Below are positions 1-8,934 of a stretch of 64,000 nt of DNA, one piece after another. The stretch is from UBA6623 sp965248235 (GTDB taxonomy: Bacteria; Acidobacteriota; Terriglobia; Bryobacterales; UBA6623), in contig CBDFIU010000003.1 in NCBI GenBank assembly GCA_965248235.1, positions 558,001-622,000 of the forward strand, in the 5' to 3' direction. The notes beneath the pieces are model-generated. The model was given only the letters and a program-made list of their open reading frames with translations, was not told where the DNA came from and made no database searches. Within the stretch, counting starts at the first letter, position 1; every line of letters starts with the position of its first letter. A program made the position numbers and the translations under genes.

Positions 1-782
1 GTGCAAGCGGAGTTCTCGCTACGAGAGGGTGAGTCCGAGACGTTTCTACTCCAACAAATCGAGGATGGCGAAGCCTGCGACCGCCCACCGAACTCGTCAA
101 CTGGGTTTGCGACAACCGCCATCGCGCCGACGAAGGCGTGTGGGAAGTTCGGGGCGGGAGGCAGCACTTTCTCTATTCGAAGCTGATGTGCTGGGTGGCG
201 ATCGATCGTGGTCTGCGGCTGGCCGAAAAGCGCTCGTTCCCCGCCGACCGCGACCGTTGGATCAAGGCTCGCGACTCGCTCTACGACGAAATTCTCGAAA
301 AAGGCTGGAGCGAGAAACGGCAGGCTTTCGTTCAACACTACGGCAGCGAAGCCCTCGACGCCGCGACCCTCATCATGCCGCTGGTGTTTTTCATGTCTCC
401 CACCGACCCGCGGATGCTCAAGACGCTCGACGCGATCAACCGCTCGCCGGCGCAAGGCGGGCTGGTGTCGAACAGTTTGGTCTACCGCTACAACGTGTCG
501 GAAACCGCGGATGGGCTCAACGGCGACGAAGGCACCTTTAACCTGTGCACTTTCTGGCTGGTCGAAGCCCTCACCCGCGCCGGGCGCGCCGATCCCGCTC
601 ACCTGGAAGAAGCCCGCCTGATCTTCGAAAAGATGTTGGGATATGCCAACCATCTCGGACTCTTCGCCGAGGAGACCGGCCACAGCGGCGAAGCGCTGGG
701 CAATTTCCCGCAGGCTTTCACGCACCTGGCGCTGATTAGCGCGGCTTTCAACTTGGATCGGGCGCTGGGCTCGAAGGGCTGA
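1..782 (+). pseudogene. Glycoside hydrolase family 15 (glucoamylase/trehalase type), C-terminal part with internal deletion
   Basis: From about 33 to 782 one frame encodes the C-terminal half of a GH15 (alpha/alpha)6-barrel enzyme. It shows the family signatures DEGVWEVRGG, YSKLMCWVAIDRG and a catalytic-type NGDEGTFNLCTFW. GH15 enzymes hydrolyse alpha-glucosidic bonds of starch or trehalose-like sugars. The first ~80 bases read in another frame as AEFSLREGESETFLL, which resembles the N-terminal beta-domain segment that normally lies about 200 residues before DEGxWEVRGG. The middle of the catalytic domain therefore appears to be missing and the junction is out of frame. The gene begins outside the window. 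I call it a pseudogene; a collapsed assembly is the alternative. Confidence 0.7.
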
Positions 783-842
783 GGAGCCTGGGGTGATACG
801 AAACGAAACGCGGTAGCTCTCTCATGTAAAATTGCAAGAGCA

Positions 843-3428
843 GTGTCGATGTTTCGTATTCAGGTCGGACGTTTTGGGCTTGTGGCCGGGCTGTTGCTGT
901 TGTTCTCGGCCCCGGTGTTTGCCCAGGGCGACTGCGAACCGCCAGCGTCCTTGCAAGCAGCGCTCGCTACACCCTCGACAGGCATTTACAACGCCCTGGG
1001 CGGCTATTTCGCCGAGCGGGGACGAATGGATTGCGCCATCCCGGCCTTCGAGAAAGCCATTGAGATGGACGCGGACAACTGGGAGCCGCGCTTTAATCTC
1101 GGGCTCGCTCTGGCGAAAGCCGCCAAGCCGCGGCCGGCCGCCGAGCAACTGCGCGTCGCCGTGCGATTGAAGCCCGACTCGTTGCAAGCCAAGTTGGCGC
1201 TGGGCTACGTTCTGCTCGAGTCGGGTGATTGGACCGCCGCCGAGAAGTCGATCGAGGAAGCCTTGGAGCAGCAACCTCAATCGCCGCAAGCGCTCTACGG
1301 AATTGCTCAGGTCCGCATGCAACAGCGGCGCTACGCGAGCGCCGTGACCCACCTCAAGCGCGCTCTCGCATCAAACCCGGAGAGCATGGAAGTGCAACTC
1401 GCTCTCGGCGCGGCTTACGCCAACCAAGGCCAAACCGAGCAGGCCATCGCGCTGCTCGACGGATTAGTCAAGAAGCATCCGCGCTCGGCGGCCGCGCAAT
1501 TCAACCTGGCGACCGCGTACGCCCGTGTCGAAAATTACCCGGCGGCCGCGCGCCATTACCAGGCCGTGCTTGAAGTGGACTCCGGGAATCACGCCGCCCG
1601 TATGTCGGCGGCGAAGGCGCTTGCGAATTTCCACAAACACGCCGAAGTGATCGAGCTGATCGAACGCTATTCGGCGGGTCGCCCCGCCCAGGTGGACGAG
1701 TTTGAGCTGTACCATTTGCGTGGCGTCGCGCTGCGTGGATTGGGGCGTTACGACGAAGCCGAAGTTGAGCTCCTGCGGGCCGCCGGCCTGCGCCCGAACC
1801 ATTCCGACACGCTTTACAACCTTGGGTTCGTTCTGGCCCGTCAGAAGAAGAACGAACAAGCTCGGATCCATCTCGAGAAGGCTAAGGAATTGGACCCTGA
1901 GTCGGCCGACATCCGCTTCCAGCTCGGCCGCGTGTTGAATGCGCTGAAAGAATCCGAGCGTGGCAGCGCGGAACTGCGCGAGTTCCAGCGGAGAAAGCAA
2001 CAAGATGTCGCCGCCAGTCGCGCCGAAAGCGCCGCCGCGCGGGGCAATGCGGCCCTGGAAGCCGGTAAAGCCGCCGAGGCCGTCATCGAATACACGGAGG
2101 CCATTCGCTTTAGCCCGACCGACGCGAAACTCCGCCACGATATTTCGTTGGCTCACGCGGCATTGGGGCATCGCGGCGAGCAGCGTACAGCTCTGATGAA
2201 AGCCGTCGAGCTTGATCCGCGAATGGAGCAAGCACACAACGAATTGGGCCTTTTGCATTTGGGCGACCGGCGCTACGCCGAAGCCGAGACGGCATTGAAG
2301 AAGGCCGTCGAGCTCAATCCGCAGTACGCCGAGGCCCACAACAATCTGGGCGTGCTCTACGGCAACCAAGGACGCAATCAGGAAGCCGAGAGCCACTTTC
2401 AACGCGCTGTCGAGGACGACCCTGCCTACGCGCAGGCCTATTCGAATCTGGCTTTAACGCTGGCGGGTCAAGAAAAGTTCAAGGAAGCCGAAGTCGCCGC
2501 GAGCAAGGCCGTGGCGCTGGCGCCGGACGGACGCAAGGCGCTCACCGCCCTGGGCATGATCCAAACCCGCCTGGGACGGATGGACGATGCCGTCGGAACG
2601 CTCAAGAAAGTCGTCGACTTGGACCCGCGCTCCGCCGAGGCCCATTTGAATCTCGGCATCGCCATGGCCGACGCCCATAACGTGGACGGGGCTCTCGAGC
2701 AGTTCACCGACGCGGTTCGGATAGCGCCGGAATCGCCCGCGCCCCGTTTTAATCGCGGCCGGCTGCTCCTCCAACTCAGCAGGCACGAGGAAGCCCGCGT
2801 CGAATTAGCAAAGGCCGTCTCGTTGCAGCCGGATCACCCTCTCGCGGCGCGATTTCTCGCCTTGACCGAGCAACGGCTCGGGAACCACGCCGAAGCTGCC
2901 GCGGCCTGGCGGCGCTACATTGCGATCCAACCCGGCGACCCGCAAGGACATTACGAACTGGGGCAGGCGGAGAACGAACTCGGAAACCGCGAGCAGGCTA
3001 TCGTTCGTTGGAAAAGAGTCCTGGAAGTCGATCCGAACCATCGCGAAGCCCTCTACAATCTTTTTCGCGAGCTAAGAAAAGACAATCCCGACGAAGCCCG
3101 CCGTTATCAAGAACGCTTTCAGGCGTCGCGCGCCGAGAAGCGTGTGACCGACCGAGCCGACACCCTCGGCAACTTCGCCATGGCCTCTCTGCAAGGCGGG
3201 AACACGGCCGAGGCAATCCGCCAACTCAAGGAAGCGATCGAGGTTTGCCGAAGCTGCCGGACGGAGTTCTTACTGCACAAGAATTTGGGGTTGATCTACG
3301 CCCGCTCGGGCGACCTCGATCAGGCCGAGCCGCAACTCCGCATGGCCGCCAAGATTCACCCGGACGACGCGGAGGTGCGCCAATCGTTGCGAACGATCGA
3401 AAGACTGCGCGCAAAGACCTCGCCCTAA
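843..3428 (+). CDS. Secreted tetratricopeptide-repeat (TPR) protein
   Basis: An 861-residue protein starting at GTG 843, with an in-frame ATG at 849 as the alternative. It has a clear signal peptide (hydrophobic GLVAGLLLLFSAPVFAQG). The rest is roughly twenty TPR units with the usual pattern of Leu/Gly/Ala at helix positions and closing Pro (for example AEAHNNLGVLYGNQGR, AEAHLNLGIAMADAHN). TPR solenoids bind partner proteins; no catalytic domain is visible. It is probably periplasmic or outer-membrane associated. It follows the GH15 remnant by about 60 bp. The substrate or partner cannot be told from sequence. Confidence 0.88.
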   Translation: MSMFRIQVGRFGLVAGLLLLFSAPVFAQGDCEPPASLQAALATPSTGIYNALGGYFAERGRMDCAIPAFEKAIEMDADNWEPRFNLGLALAKAAKPRPAAEQLRVAVRLKPDSLQAKLALGYVLLESGDWTAAEKSIEEALEQQPQSPQALYGIAQVRMQQRRYASAVTHLKRALASNPESMEVQLALGAAYANQGQTEQAIALLDGLVKKHPRSAAAQFNLATAYARVENYPAAARHYQAVLEVDSGNHAARMSAAKALANFHKHAEVIELIERYSAGRPAQVDEFELYHLRGVALRGLGRYDEAEVELLRAAGLRPNHSDTLYNLGFVLARQKKNEQARIHLEKAKELDPESADIRFQLGRVLNALKESERGSAELREFQRRKQQDVAASRAESAAARGNAALEAGKAAEAVIEYTEAIRFSPTDAKLRHDISLAHAALGHRGEQRTALMKAVELDPRMEQAHNELGLLHLGDRRYAEAETALKKAVELNPQYAEAHNNLGVLYGNQGRNQEAESHFQRAVEDDPAYAQAYSNLALTLAGQEKFKEAEVAASKAVALAPDGRKALTALGMIQTRLGRMDDAVGTLKKVVDLDPRSAEAHLNLGIAMADAHNVDGALEQFTDAVRIAPESPAPRFNRGRLLLQLSRHEEARVELAKAVSLQPDHPLAARFLALTEQRLGNHAEAAAAWRRYIAIQPGDPQGHYELGQAENELGNREQAIVRWKRVLEVDPNHREALYNLFRELRKDNPDEARRYQERFQASRAEKRVTDRADTLGNFAMASLQGGNTAEAIRQLKEAIEVCRSCRTEFLLHKNLGLIYARSGDLDQAEPQLRMAAKIHPDDAEVRQSLRTIERLRAKTSP

Positions 3429-3508
3429 TTTTCTCGCCGCCCGAGGGGCAAAGCGCACGCATTGCGGGCCGGCGCTGGTGTTTTCCTCTTGGTTCGGCCG
3501 CGGCGAGA

Positions 3509-3675
3509 GCCACGACCGCATGAAAAAGTTTGTTTGGCTGCAAAGCACTATTCTTGAGTGACCGCATCGCGTGGCGATGCGGCTCTGGTTGGCAGTGGTT
3601 TCCTCCGCAATGGCGGATCGAAGCCTTCTCAACAAGGTCGCGGAAAGGTGTCTTTTCACATGGTCTGAGTACTAG
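3509..3675. repeat. 167-bp dispersed repeat, copy 1 (inverted relative to 53192-53358)
   Basis: The reverse complement of this block matches 53192-53358 over its full 167 bp with only a handful of substitutions. Both copies are intergenic. A potential ~50-codon reading frame exists in each copy, but the differences fall at amino-acid-changing positions (for example Glu/Lys and Arg/Lys), so it looks non-coding. It may be a MITE- or REP-like element. Confidence 0.8.
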
Positions 3676-3914
3676 AGCCGGCGGTTTGAAAGGCCGCTGA
3701 AGCGGCCGGGTTGACCTTGACGAGCGCCCATCCGGCCCTAAGGTGGGCTATTTGTGACCCAAGCCCGGTGGACGGGCTACCGCGCCCGGGAGTTTGGTGC
3801 GTGGCCGCTCGGCCCGTCGCTTGCCGAAGGGCTTCCAAATATACGTCGCGCACTCCCACGCCGGCCGCTCTCCGTCCGGCATAATTACAGGACTACAGGA
3901 AAGCTTGTTCGCGT
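3676..3914. other. Intergenic region with perfect hairpin and REP-like motif
   Basis: No gene is visible. A perfect inverted repeat GGCCGCT-GA-AGCGGCC lies at 3692-3707. A 25-bp motif beginning GAAGGGCTTCCAAAT at 3826-3850 recurs with few changes at 30241-30265. The string CCCGTCGCTTGC near 3813 recurs around 13837 and, on the other strand, near 30000. These look like dispersed REP-type repeats. AGGAAAG at about 3898 could serve as a distant ribosome binding site for the following gene. Confidence 0.5.
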
Positions 3915-6281
3915 ATGAGTTTAGCTGCCGTAGTCGATCCCTCGGTATCGCGCTCGCCTTTGCCTCTTGATGCTCGTGACTTGGCGACGGTTTGCGTTTT
4001 GTGTAGTCACAACTGTGGTGTGCGGGTCGATGTCTCGGACGGCCGGATCACGGCGGTGCGGCCCGATGAAACCAGCTTGACCGAGGGCTACATCTGCAAC
4101 AAGGGCGCGAGCATTCCGCTGACGGTCAATCATGCGCAGAGAGTGCAACAGCCGTTGCGGCGTTGTGCCGACGGGTCTTTCGAGCCGATTTCGTGGGAGC
4201 AGGCGGTGGAGGAGATCGCGGCGCGGTTGACGGTGATTCGCGAGGAATCGGGCGGCAATGCTATCGGGTTCGTGGGGGGAGGCGGGCAGGCCAACCATCT
4301 GGGCACCGGCTACGGTTTGTCGCTGATGGCGGCGCTGGGCTCGCGCCGCTGGTACAGCTCCTACGCGCAAGAGAAGTCGCAGCACCACTTGGTTGATCAG
4401 TGGATGTTCGACGCGCCTCCGGCGACGAGCTTTCATGCCGACGAGGAGGGCGCGCCTTTACTGGTGGTGATGGGGACGAATCCGCGGGTTTCCAACCGCG
4501 GACCGCGTCCCAACATCACTTTCAACGAATTGCGCCGCGCCGAGGACCGCAAGCTGATCGTCGTCGACCCGCGTGTTACGGAAACCTCGGCGAGCGCCGA
4601 CATGCATTTGCGCGTGCGGCCGGGCCACGACGCTTTCCTGTTGCTGGGGATCGCGAAGACGTTGATCGAGGAAGACCTGGTCGACCGCGATTTTATTGAG
4701 AATCGCACACTCGGTTTCGAAGACCTGGAGGGGGTGTTTGTCGCCGTGGAGACGGCCCGCATGGCGGAACGTTGCGGCCTTTCCGAGGAACAAGTCCGGC
4801 GGGCGGCGCGAGAGATCGCGAAGGCCCGGGCGACGTCGATCATGTATGACTTGGCGGTCGAGCAAACCTGGTTCTCGACGTTGATCTCGTATCTGATTCG
4901 GCTGGTGCTCTCGCTGACGGGCAACGTCAGCCGCCCTGGGGCCAATTTCTTTCGTGAGAGCTTTAGCCCGCCGGTGCGTTCGAAGAATCGATTCGCCGAG
5001 CCGGAGCGTTCGGTGGTGGCCGGGGTGCCGGCGATTCGGGCATTGGGGAATTTCGCGATGATTTCACCCAATGTTGTTCCCGAGGAGATCCTTACCGACG
5101 ACCCGGGGCGTTTGCGGGCGATCATCGTCGAAAATGCAAACCCGTGGTTGGCGTACGCGGACACGCCGCGGTGGCGAGAGGCGCGTCAGAAGCTCGACCT
5201 GATGGTGGTCGTCGAACCGGCGATGACCGAGGCCGCGGTGGAAGCGGACTACGTTCTACCGGCGGCGGTTGGTTATGAGAAGTGGGAGTGGGCGGGTTTC
5301 GCCAAACGCTTCCCGGAAATCGGCGTGCAGTTGCGGCCGCCGGTGGTTCCGCCGCCGGGCGAGGCCTTGCCCGAACCGGAGATCTATGACCGGCTGGTGG
5401 CGGCGATGGGCTTGTTCGGCTCTCCTCCGGATGAATTGCATGAGCTTGCGGGCGCGGCCTTGCAGCCGGATGGTATTGGTCCTTATATGGCGGCGCTGCA
5501 AGAGGCGGCGCGTGAGCGTGTGGGGAAGGCGGCGGGGCCGTGCGCGATGTTTTGGGCGTATCGGACCTTGGGGCCGCTGTTGCCGGGTCCCGGGCCGGCG
5601 GCGATGCTGTTGCGATGCGTCGAAAACGGCGCCAAGCGGCCCGAGGCGGTGATCCGTGCCTTGGGCGAGGATTGGCGCGACGCCGATGCCGCGCGGTTAG
5701 GCTTGGAGATGTTTCGCCGCATGCTCGATCATCCCGAGGGAGTGGTGTTGGCCGTGGCGGACCGCGAGCGCAATTACGAGCAGCATGTGGGATGGGCGGA
5801 TGGCCGGGTGCGGCTTGTCCCGGAGTTGATACTCGGGGAGATTCGGCGGGCGCTGGACTTTCAACCGCCCACGGATGAGCGCTATCCGCTGCTGTTGGCT
5901 TCGGGTTTGCGAACTCATTGGACAGCGAACGCCATTCACCGAGCCCCTGAATGGCGCAAGGGGAAGGGCCCGTTCTGCGCGCTCCACATTTCGCCGAACG
6001 ATGCGAGGGAGCTTGGCATTCGCGACGGTGGAAAAGTAGAAGTAGGCACGAAGCGCGGTTCTCTCGAACTACCGGCCGAAGTCGACGCCAAGGTCTTGCC
6101 GGGGCATGTTTGGGTCCCGAATGGGTTTGGAGTCGTTTATCCGGACCCGGAAACGGGCGAGGCCGTTATGCAGGGCGTGAATATCAACGAAATCACGGAT
6201 GCGCAGGACCGCGACCCGATCAGCGGGTGTCCGCATCATAAAGCGATCCCGTGCCGGGTGACGCCTGTTCGCGGGGGGTGA
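3915..6281 (+). CDS. Molybdopterin-dependent oxidoreductase (DMSO reductase family)
   Basis: A 788-residue protein of the molybdopterin-bis(guanine dinucleotide) superfamily. The N-terminus carries a 4Fe-4S motif C27xxC30xxxC34 and C61 (VCVLCSHNCG, YICNKG). The central alpha/beta domains contain VVMGTNPRVSNRGPR and VVDPRVTETS, and the C-terminal dinucleotide-binding domain contains LASGLRTHWTANAIHR and VWVPNGFG. Where many relatives have a Cys, Sec or Ser ligand to Mo, this one reads YSSYAQEKSQHH, as in the soluble 'AQEK' subgroup. No Tat signal is visible, so it is probably cytoplasmic. No FeS or membrane subunit gene is adjacent. The substrate is unknown. Confidence 0.9.
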   Translation: MSLAAVVDPSVSRSPLPLDARDLATVCVLCSHNCGVRVDVSDGRITAVRPDETSLTEGYICNKGASIPLTVNHAQRVQQPLRRCADGSFEPISWEQAVEEIAARLTVIREESGGNAIGFVGGGGQANHLGTGYGLSLMAALGSRRWYSSYAQEKSQHHLVDQWMFDAPPATSFHADEEGAPLLVVMGTNPRVSNRGPRPNITFNELRRAEDRKLIVVDPRVTETSASADMHLRVRPGHDAFLLLGIAKTLIEEDLVDRDFIENRTLGFEDLEGVFVAVETARMAERCGLSEEQVRRAAREIAKARATSIMYDLAVEQTWFSTLISYLIRLVLSLTGNVSRPGANFFRESFSPPVRSKNRFAEPERSVVAGVPAIRALGNFAMISPNVVPEEILTDDPGRLRAIIVENANPWLAYADTPRWREARQKLDLMVVVEPAMTEAAVEADYVLPAAVGYEKWEWAGFAKRFPEIGVQLRPPVVPPPGEALPEPEIYDRLVAAMGLFGSPPDELHELAGAALQPDGIGPYMAALQEAARERVGKAAGPCAMFWAYRTLGPLLPGPGPAAMLLRCVENGAKRPEAVIRALGEDWRDADAARLGLEMFRRMLDHPEGVVLAVADRERNYEQHVGWADGRVRLVPELILGEIRRALDFQPPTDERYPLLLASGLRTHWTANAIHRAPEWRKGKGPFCALHISPNDARELGIRDGGKVEVGTKRGSLELPAEVDAKVLPGHVWVPNGFGVVYPDPETGEAVMQGVNINEITDAQDRDPISGCPHHKAIPCRVTPVRGG

Positions 6282-6447
6282 GGCGTTCTCAAAATACCGC
6301 CCATGCCGGCCGTTCGCGCCTCATTGTTTCCACCACGAAGGTTTCGCAAACGGTTTTCATGGGCCGGCCCGTGAATGTCCATTGTTGTCCGTTGTCATAG
6401 GGTGATTGCCGTCGTATGCTTGGGCTGCGAATCGAAACGAGGCAGCC

Positions 6448-8655
6448 ATGATGACGGAGAATTCGAATCCAATCCCCTCGAACGGGCGCTCAACCGATCC
6501 TCCGATGGGAGAAAAGCCGCTCCAATCATGGAAGGAAATTGCGGCCTATTTGGATCGAGAGCCGCGCACGGCGCGAAGATGGGAGAAAACGCAGGGCCTT
6601 CCGGTGCGGCGGCACGGCGACAGTAGTCGCGCGAGCGTTTACGCCTACCCGAGTGAGCTCGATGCTTGGCGGGCGGCTCACAAACCCAGGGCCGCCGAGG
6701 AACCGTCCCCGACCATGCGCGTCCGCCCGGCGCCTATATTCGCCTTGGCGGCGATGGCGCTGATCGCCACTTTCGTTGTTCTCCAGGGGCCGATTCTGAG
6801 TCCTGTGGACCCGCTGGCCGAGGCGGCCGGCACGACTGTGCAATTGCTCTTCGACGACCCGGAGGAAGACGTCGGCGGCACGATCAGCGCTGACGGGCGC
6901 TACCTTTCCTGCAGCCACTGGGAAACGGGTAATGCGGGGATCTGCGACATAGTCAGCGGCGAAAAGAAAGTGCTGACGCAATTCGGCGACTGGAGCAAAG
7001 ACGGCGCCTGGAAGAAATCGGGCTTTGCCGATATGAACGTCATCTCGCCTGACGGCAAACAGATCGCTTTCACCTACTACACGTCGGTTCACGAGTCCGA
7101 TACGGTCGAGCTGCGAATCATGGGCTCCGACGGGACCGGGGAGCGAACGCTCTACAGCAAGTCGCCCTACTCGGACAGCGGGTGGATCACTCCCGATGCA
7201 TGGTCGTCGGACGGAAAGCAGATCCTGGCCCGGATACAGTTAGCGGGCGAAGGTTGGAGGCCGCCAGGCCGAGGCAATTACGCAATCGTGCTGGTTTCGG
7301 TCGAAGACGGTTCCCTTCGAACCCTCAAGGAACTGAAATCGCCCCGACGCTATCGCCGCCGAACTTTTCTGTCTCGTGACAGTCGTTACGTCGCTTACGA
7401 TTTTCCTCCGGACCAGGAAGTCTCCGCCGGTGATGTTTTCATCCTTTCGACAGCCGGCGGCGAGGCCGTGCCGGTGGCGCCCCACGCCGCTGATGACTAT
7501 ACGCTCGGATGGACACCCGACGGGGGCACGCTCATTTTCGCGAGCAACCGCTCGGGCAGCTACGGGATCTGGGCTGTCACCGTCAGAGACGGCGAGCCGG
7601 TGGGAGAACCGGAGTTGGTGCGGCCTCATGTCGGCGAAATCGTGTCGGCCGGTTTCGATCGAGACGGCTCCTTTTACTACTCACTCGAGAGTGAACCCAC
7701 CAATGCCTATATCGCGACGATTGATCGCGAAACCGGCAAAACTACCGGAAAACCTCGACGCGTGACCGATCGCTTTAACGGGTCCAATGATTGGGCTGCC
7801 TGGTCCCCGGACGGCAAGCGGATCGCCTACCGCAGTTGGCAAGGTCCTTCCGACAAGTCCGGTATGAAAATCTCGATTCGATCGCTGACGACCAACGCCG
7901 AGCGCGACATCGTGCCGCAATTAGCTACTTTTTCGCGTTTGCGATGGCACGCGGACGGAAGATCCTTGCTGGTTGTCGGCCGGACGAGCAAAGCGCGCTC
8001 GCCGGGCCTTTATCAAGTCGACGCTCGAAGCGGGGAGACAGAGCTGCTGCTTGAGGAGTCTTCCTCGGAGATCGCCGATTGGACCAACGACGCTCGGGAG
8101 GTCATTCTGCACCATCGGAAGCCTTCGCGCCTGGCGAGGCAGAATCTCGACGATGGAAGCGAGACTGAGTTCTATGAGCTTCCCGAGGAACACAGAAGGC
8201 TTCACGTAGCGGGCCTTTCCCCGGACGCTAAGACGGTAGCCATCGCGAGAACTCCGCAGCGGGGAGGCCCCTGGGAGCTCGCCGCTCTAGCAACGGAAAC
8301 GGGCGAAGTGCGCGAGCTTTTCCAGTTTGAGAGATCGTTCTATGGCCGTCATGAAGGGTTCTTTGCATGGTCGCCCGACAGCCGCGCAATCTATTTGGTG
8401 TTTCGGCGAGAGGGGCGAATCATGCGGGTTCCGACGGAGGGCGGAGAGCCGGTCGACACGGGACTGGTTCGCGGCGTTTGGCCCGATAGGGTCTCGGAAG
8501 ACGAACCGTACTCCCGTCGAATCCGGGCGCTCAGCATCAGCCCGGACGGCACGCAACTGTCCTTTTCATTCCATGAAAAGTGGGAGTTCGGCCTTTGGGT
8601 GATGAAAGACTTTCTACCCAAGGTGACAACGGCCAAACAGGAGGATCGCCTGTGA
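6448..8655 (+). CDS. HTH-membrane-TolB-like beta-propeller protein
   Basis: I chose ATG 6448 because GAGGCAGCC lies just upstream; an earlier in-frame start at 6406 is less likely. Residues ~27-80 form a MerR/excisionase-like helix-turn-helix (SWKEIAAYLDREPRTARRW). Residues ~93-115 are a transmembrane helix, followed by a long PD40/TolB-type six-bladed propeller with repeats such as WSPDGKRIAYRS, WTPDGGTLIFAS and ISPDGKQIAFTY. The DNA-binding domain is predicted in the cytoplasm and the propeller outside, like a one-component ToxR/CadC-type sensor. This architecture is common in Acidobacteria. Ligand and target promoters are unknown. Confidence 0.85.
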   Translation: MMTENSNPIPSNGRSTDPPMGEKPLQSWKEIAAYLDREPRTARRWEKTQGLPVRRHGDSSRASVYAYPSELDAWRAAHKPRAAEEPSPTMRVRPAPIFALAAMALIATFVVLQGPILSPVDPLAEAAGTTVQLLFDDPEEDVGGTISADGRYLSCSHWETGNAGICDIVSGEKKVLTQFGDWSKDGAWKKSGFADMNVISPDGKQIAFTYYTSVHESDTVELRIMGSDGTGERTLYSKSPYSDSGWITPDAWSSDGKQILARIQLAGEGWRPPGRGNYAIVLVSVEDGSLRTLKELKSPRRYRRRTFLSRDSRYVAYDFPPDQEVSAGDVFILSTAGGEAVPVAPHAADDYTLGWTPDGGTLIFASNRSGSYGIWAVTVRDGEPVGEPELVRPHVGEIVSAGFDRDGSFYYSLESEPTNAYIATIDRETGKTTGKPRRVTDRFNGSNDWAAWSPDGKRIAYRSWQGPSDKSGMKISIRSLTTNAERDIVPQLATFSRLRWHADGRSLLVVGRTSKARSPGLYQVDARSGETELLLEESSSEIADWTNDAREVILHHRKPSRLARQNLDDGSETEFYELPEEHRRLHVAGLSPDAKTVAIARTPQRGGPWELAALATETGEVRELFQFERSFYGRHEGFFAWSPDSRAIYLVFRREGRIMRVPTEGGEPVDTGLVRGVWPDRVSEDEPYSRRIRALSISPDGTQLSFSFHEKWEFGLWVMKDFLPKVTTAKQEDRL

Positions 8656-8909
8656 CGAGGCGGACGGCCTCCCGTTTCTGTGGCGGCCGCTTCGTCGGCT
8701 CGTTGTTTCGCATAACCGGGGGCAGCCTGTTCTTTGTGCTTCTAGCCGCTTCGCTCGGCCTGCCCGCCGATAAACGCCCGGCCCATCGCGGCGCGGCGTC
8801 GGCGGATACCGGACGTCTTGTGGACTTGAGACGTTGGCATGGCGGCTACCTGAAAGCGGGACGTACCGCGCCCCCCAAACCAACGAACGGCTCGTCGCTA
8901 AAACCGTAG
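8652..8909 (+). CDS. Small hypothetical protein with N-terminal hydrophobic segment
   Basis: GTG 8652 overlaps the stop codon of the preceding gene (GTGA), an arrangement typical of translational coupling. The 85-residue product starts with Arg-rich residues, then a hydrophobic stretch SLFFVLLAASLGLPA that could be a signal peptide or membrane anchor, then a basic low-complexity tail. I recognise no family. It may be a short secreted accessory peptide, the start of a lost larger gene, or spurious. Confidence 0.3.
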   Translation: MTRRTASRFCGGRFVGSLFRITGGSLFFVLLAASLGLPADKRPAHRGAASADTGRLVDLRRWHGGYLKAGRTAPPKPTNGSSLKP

Positions 8910-8934
8910 GATCCAACTGGAACGAGCTTTTGGA

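Noticed and set aside
1464..2402. 312-codon minus-strand ORF inside the TPR gene
   Set aside because: Shadow of the repetitive TPR coding sequence in a high-GC gene; no start signals or domain.
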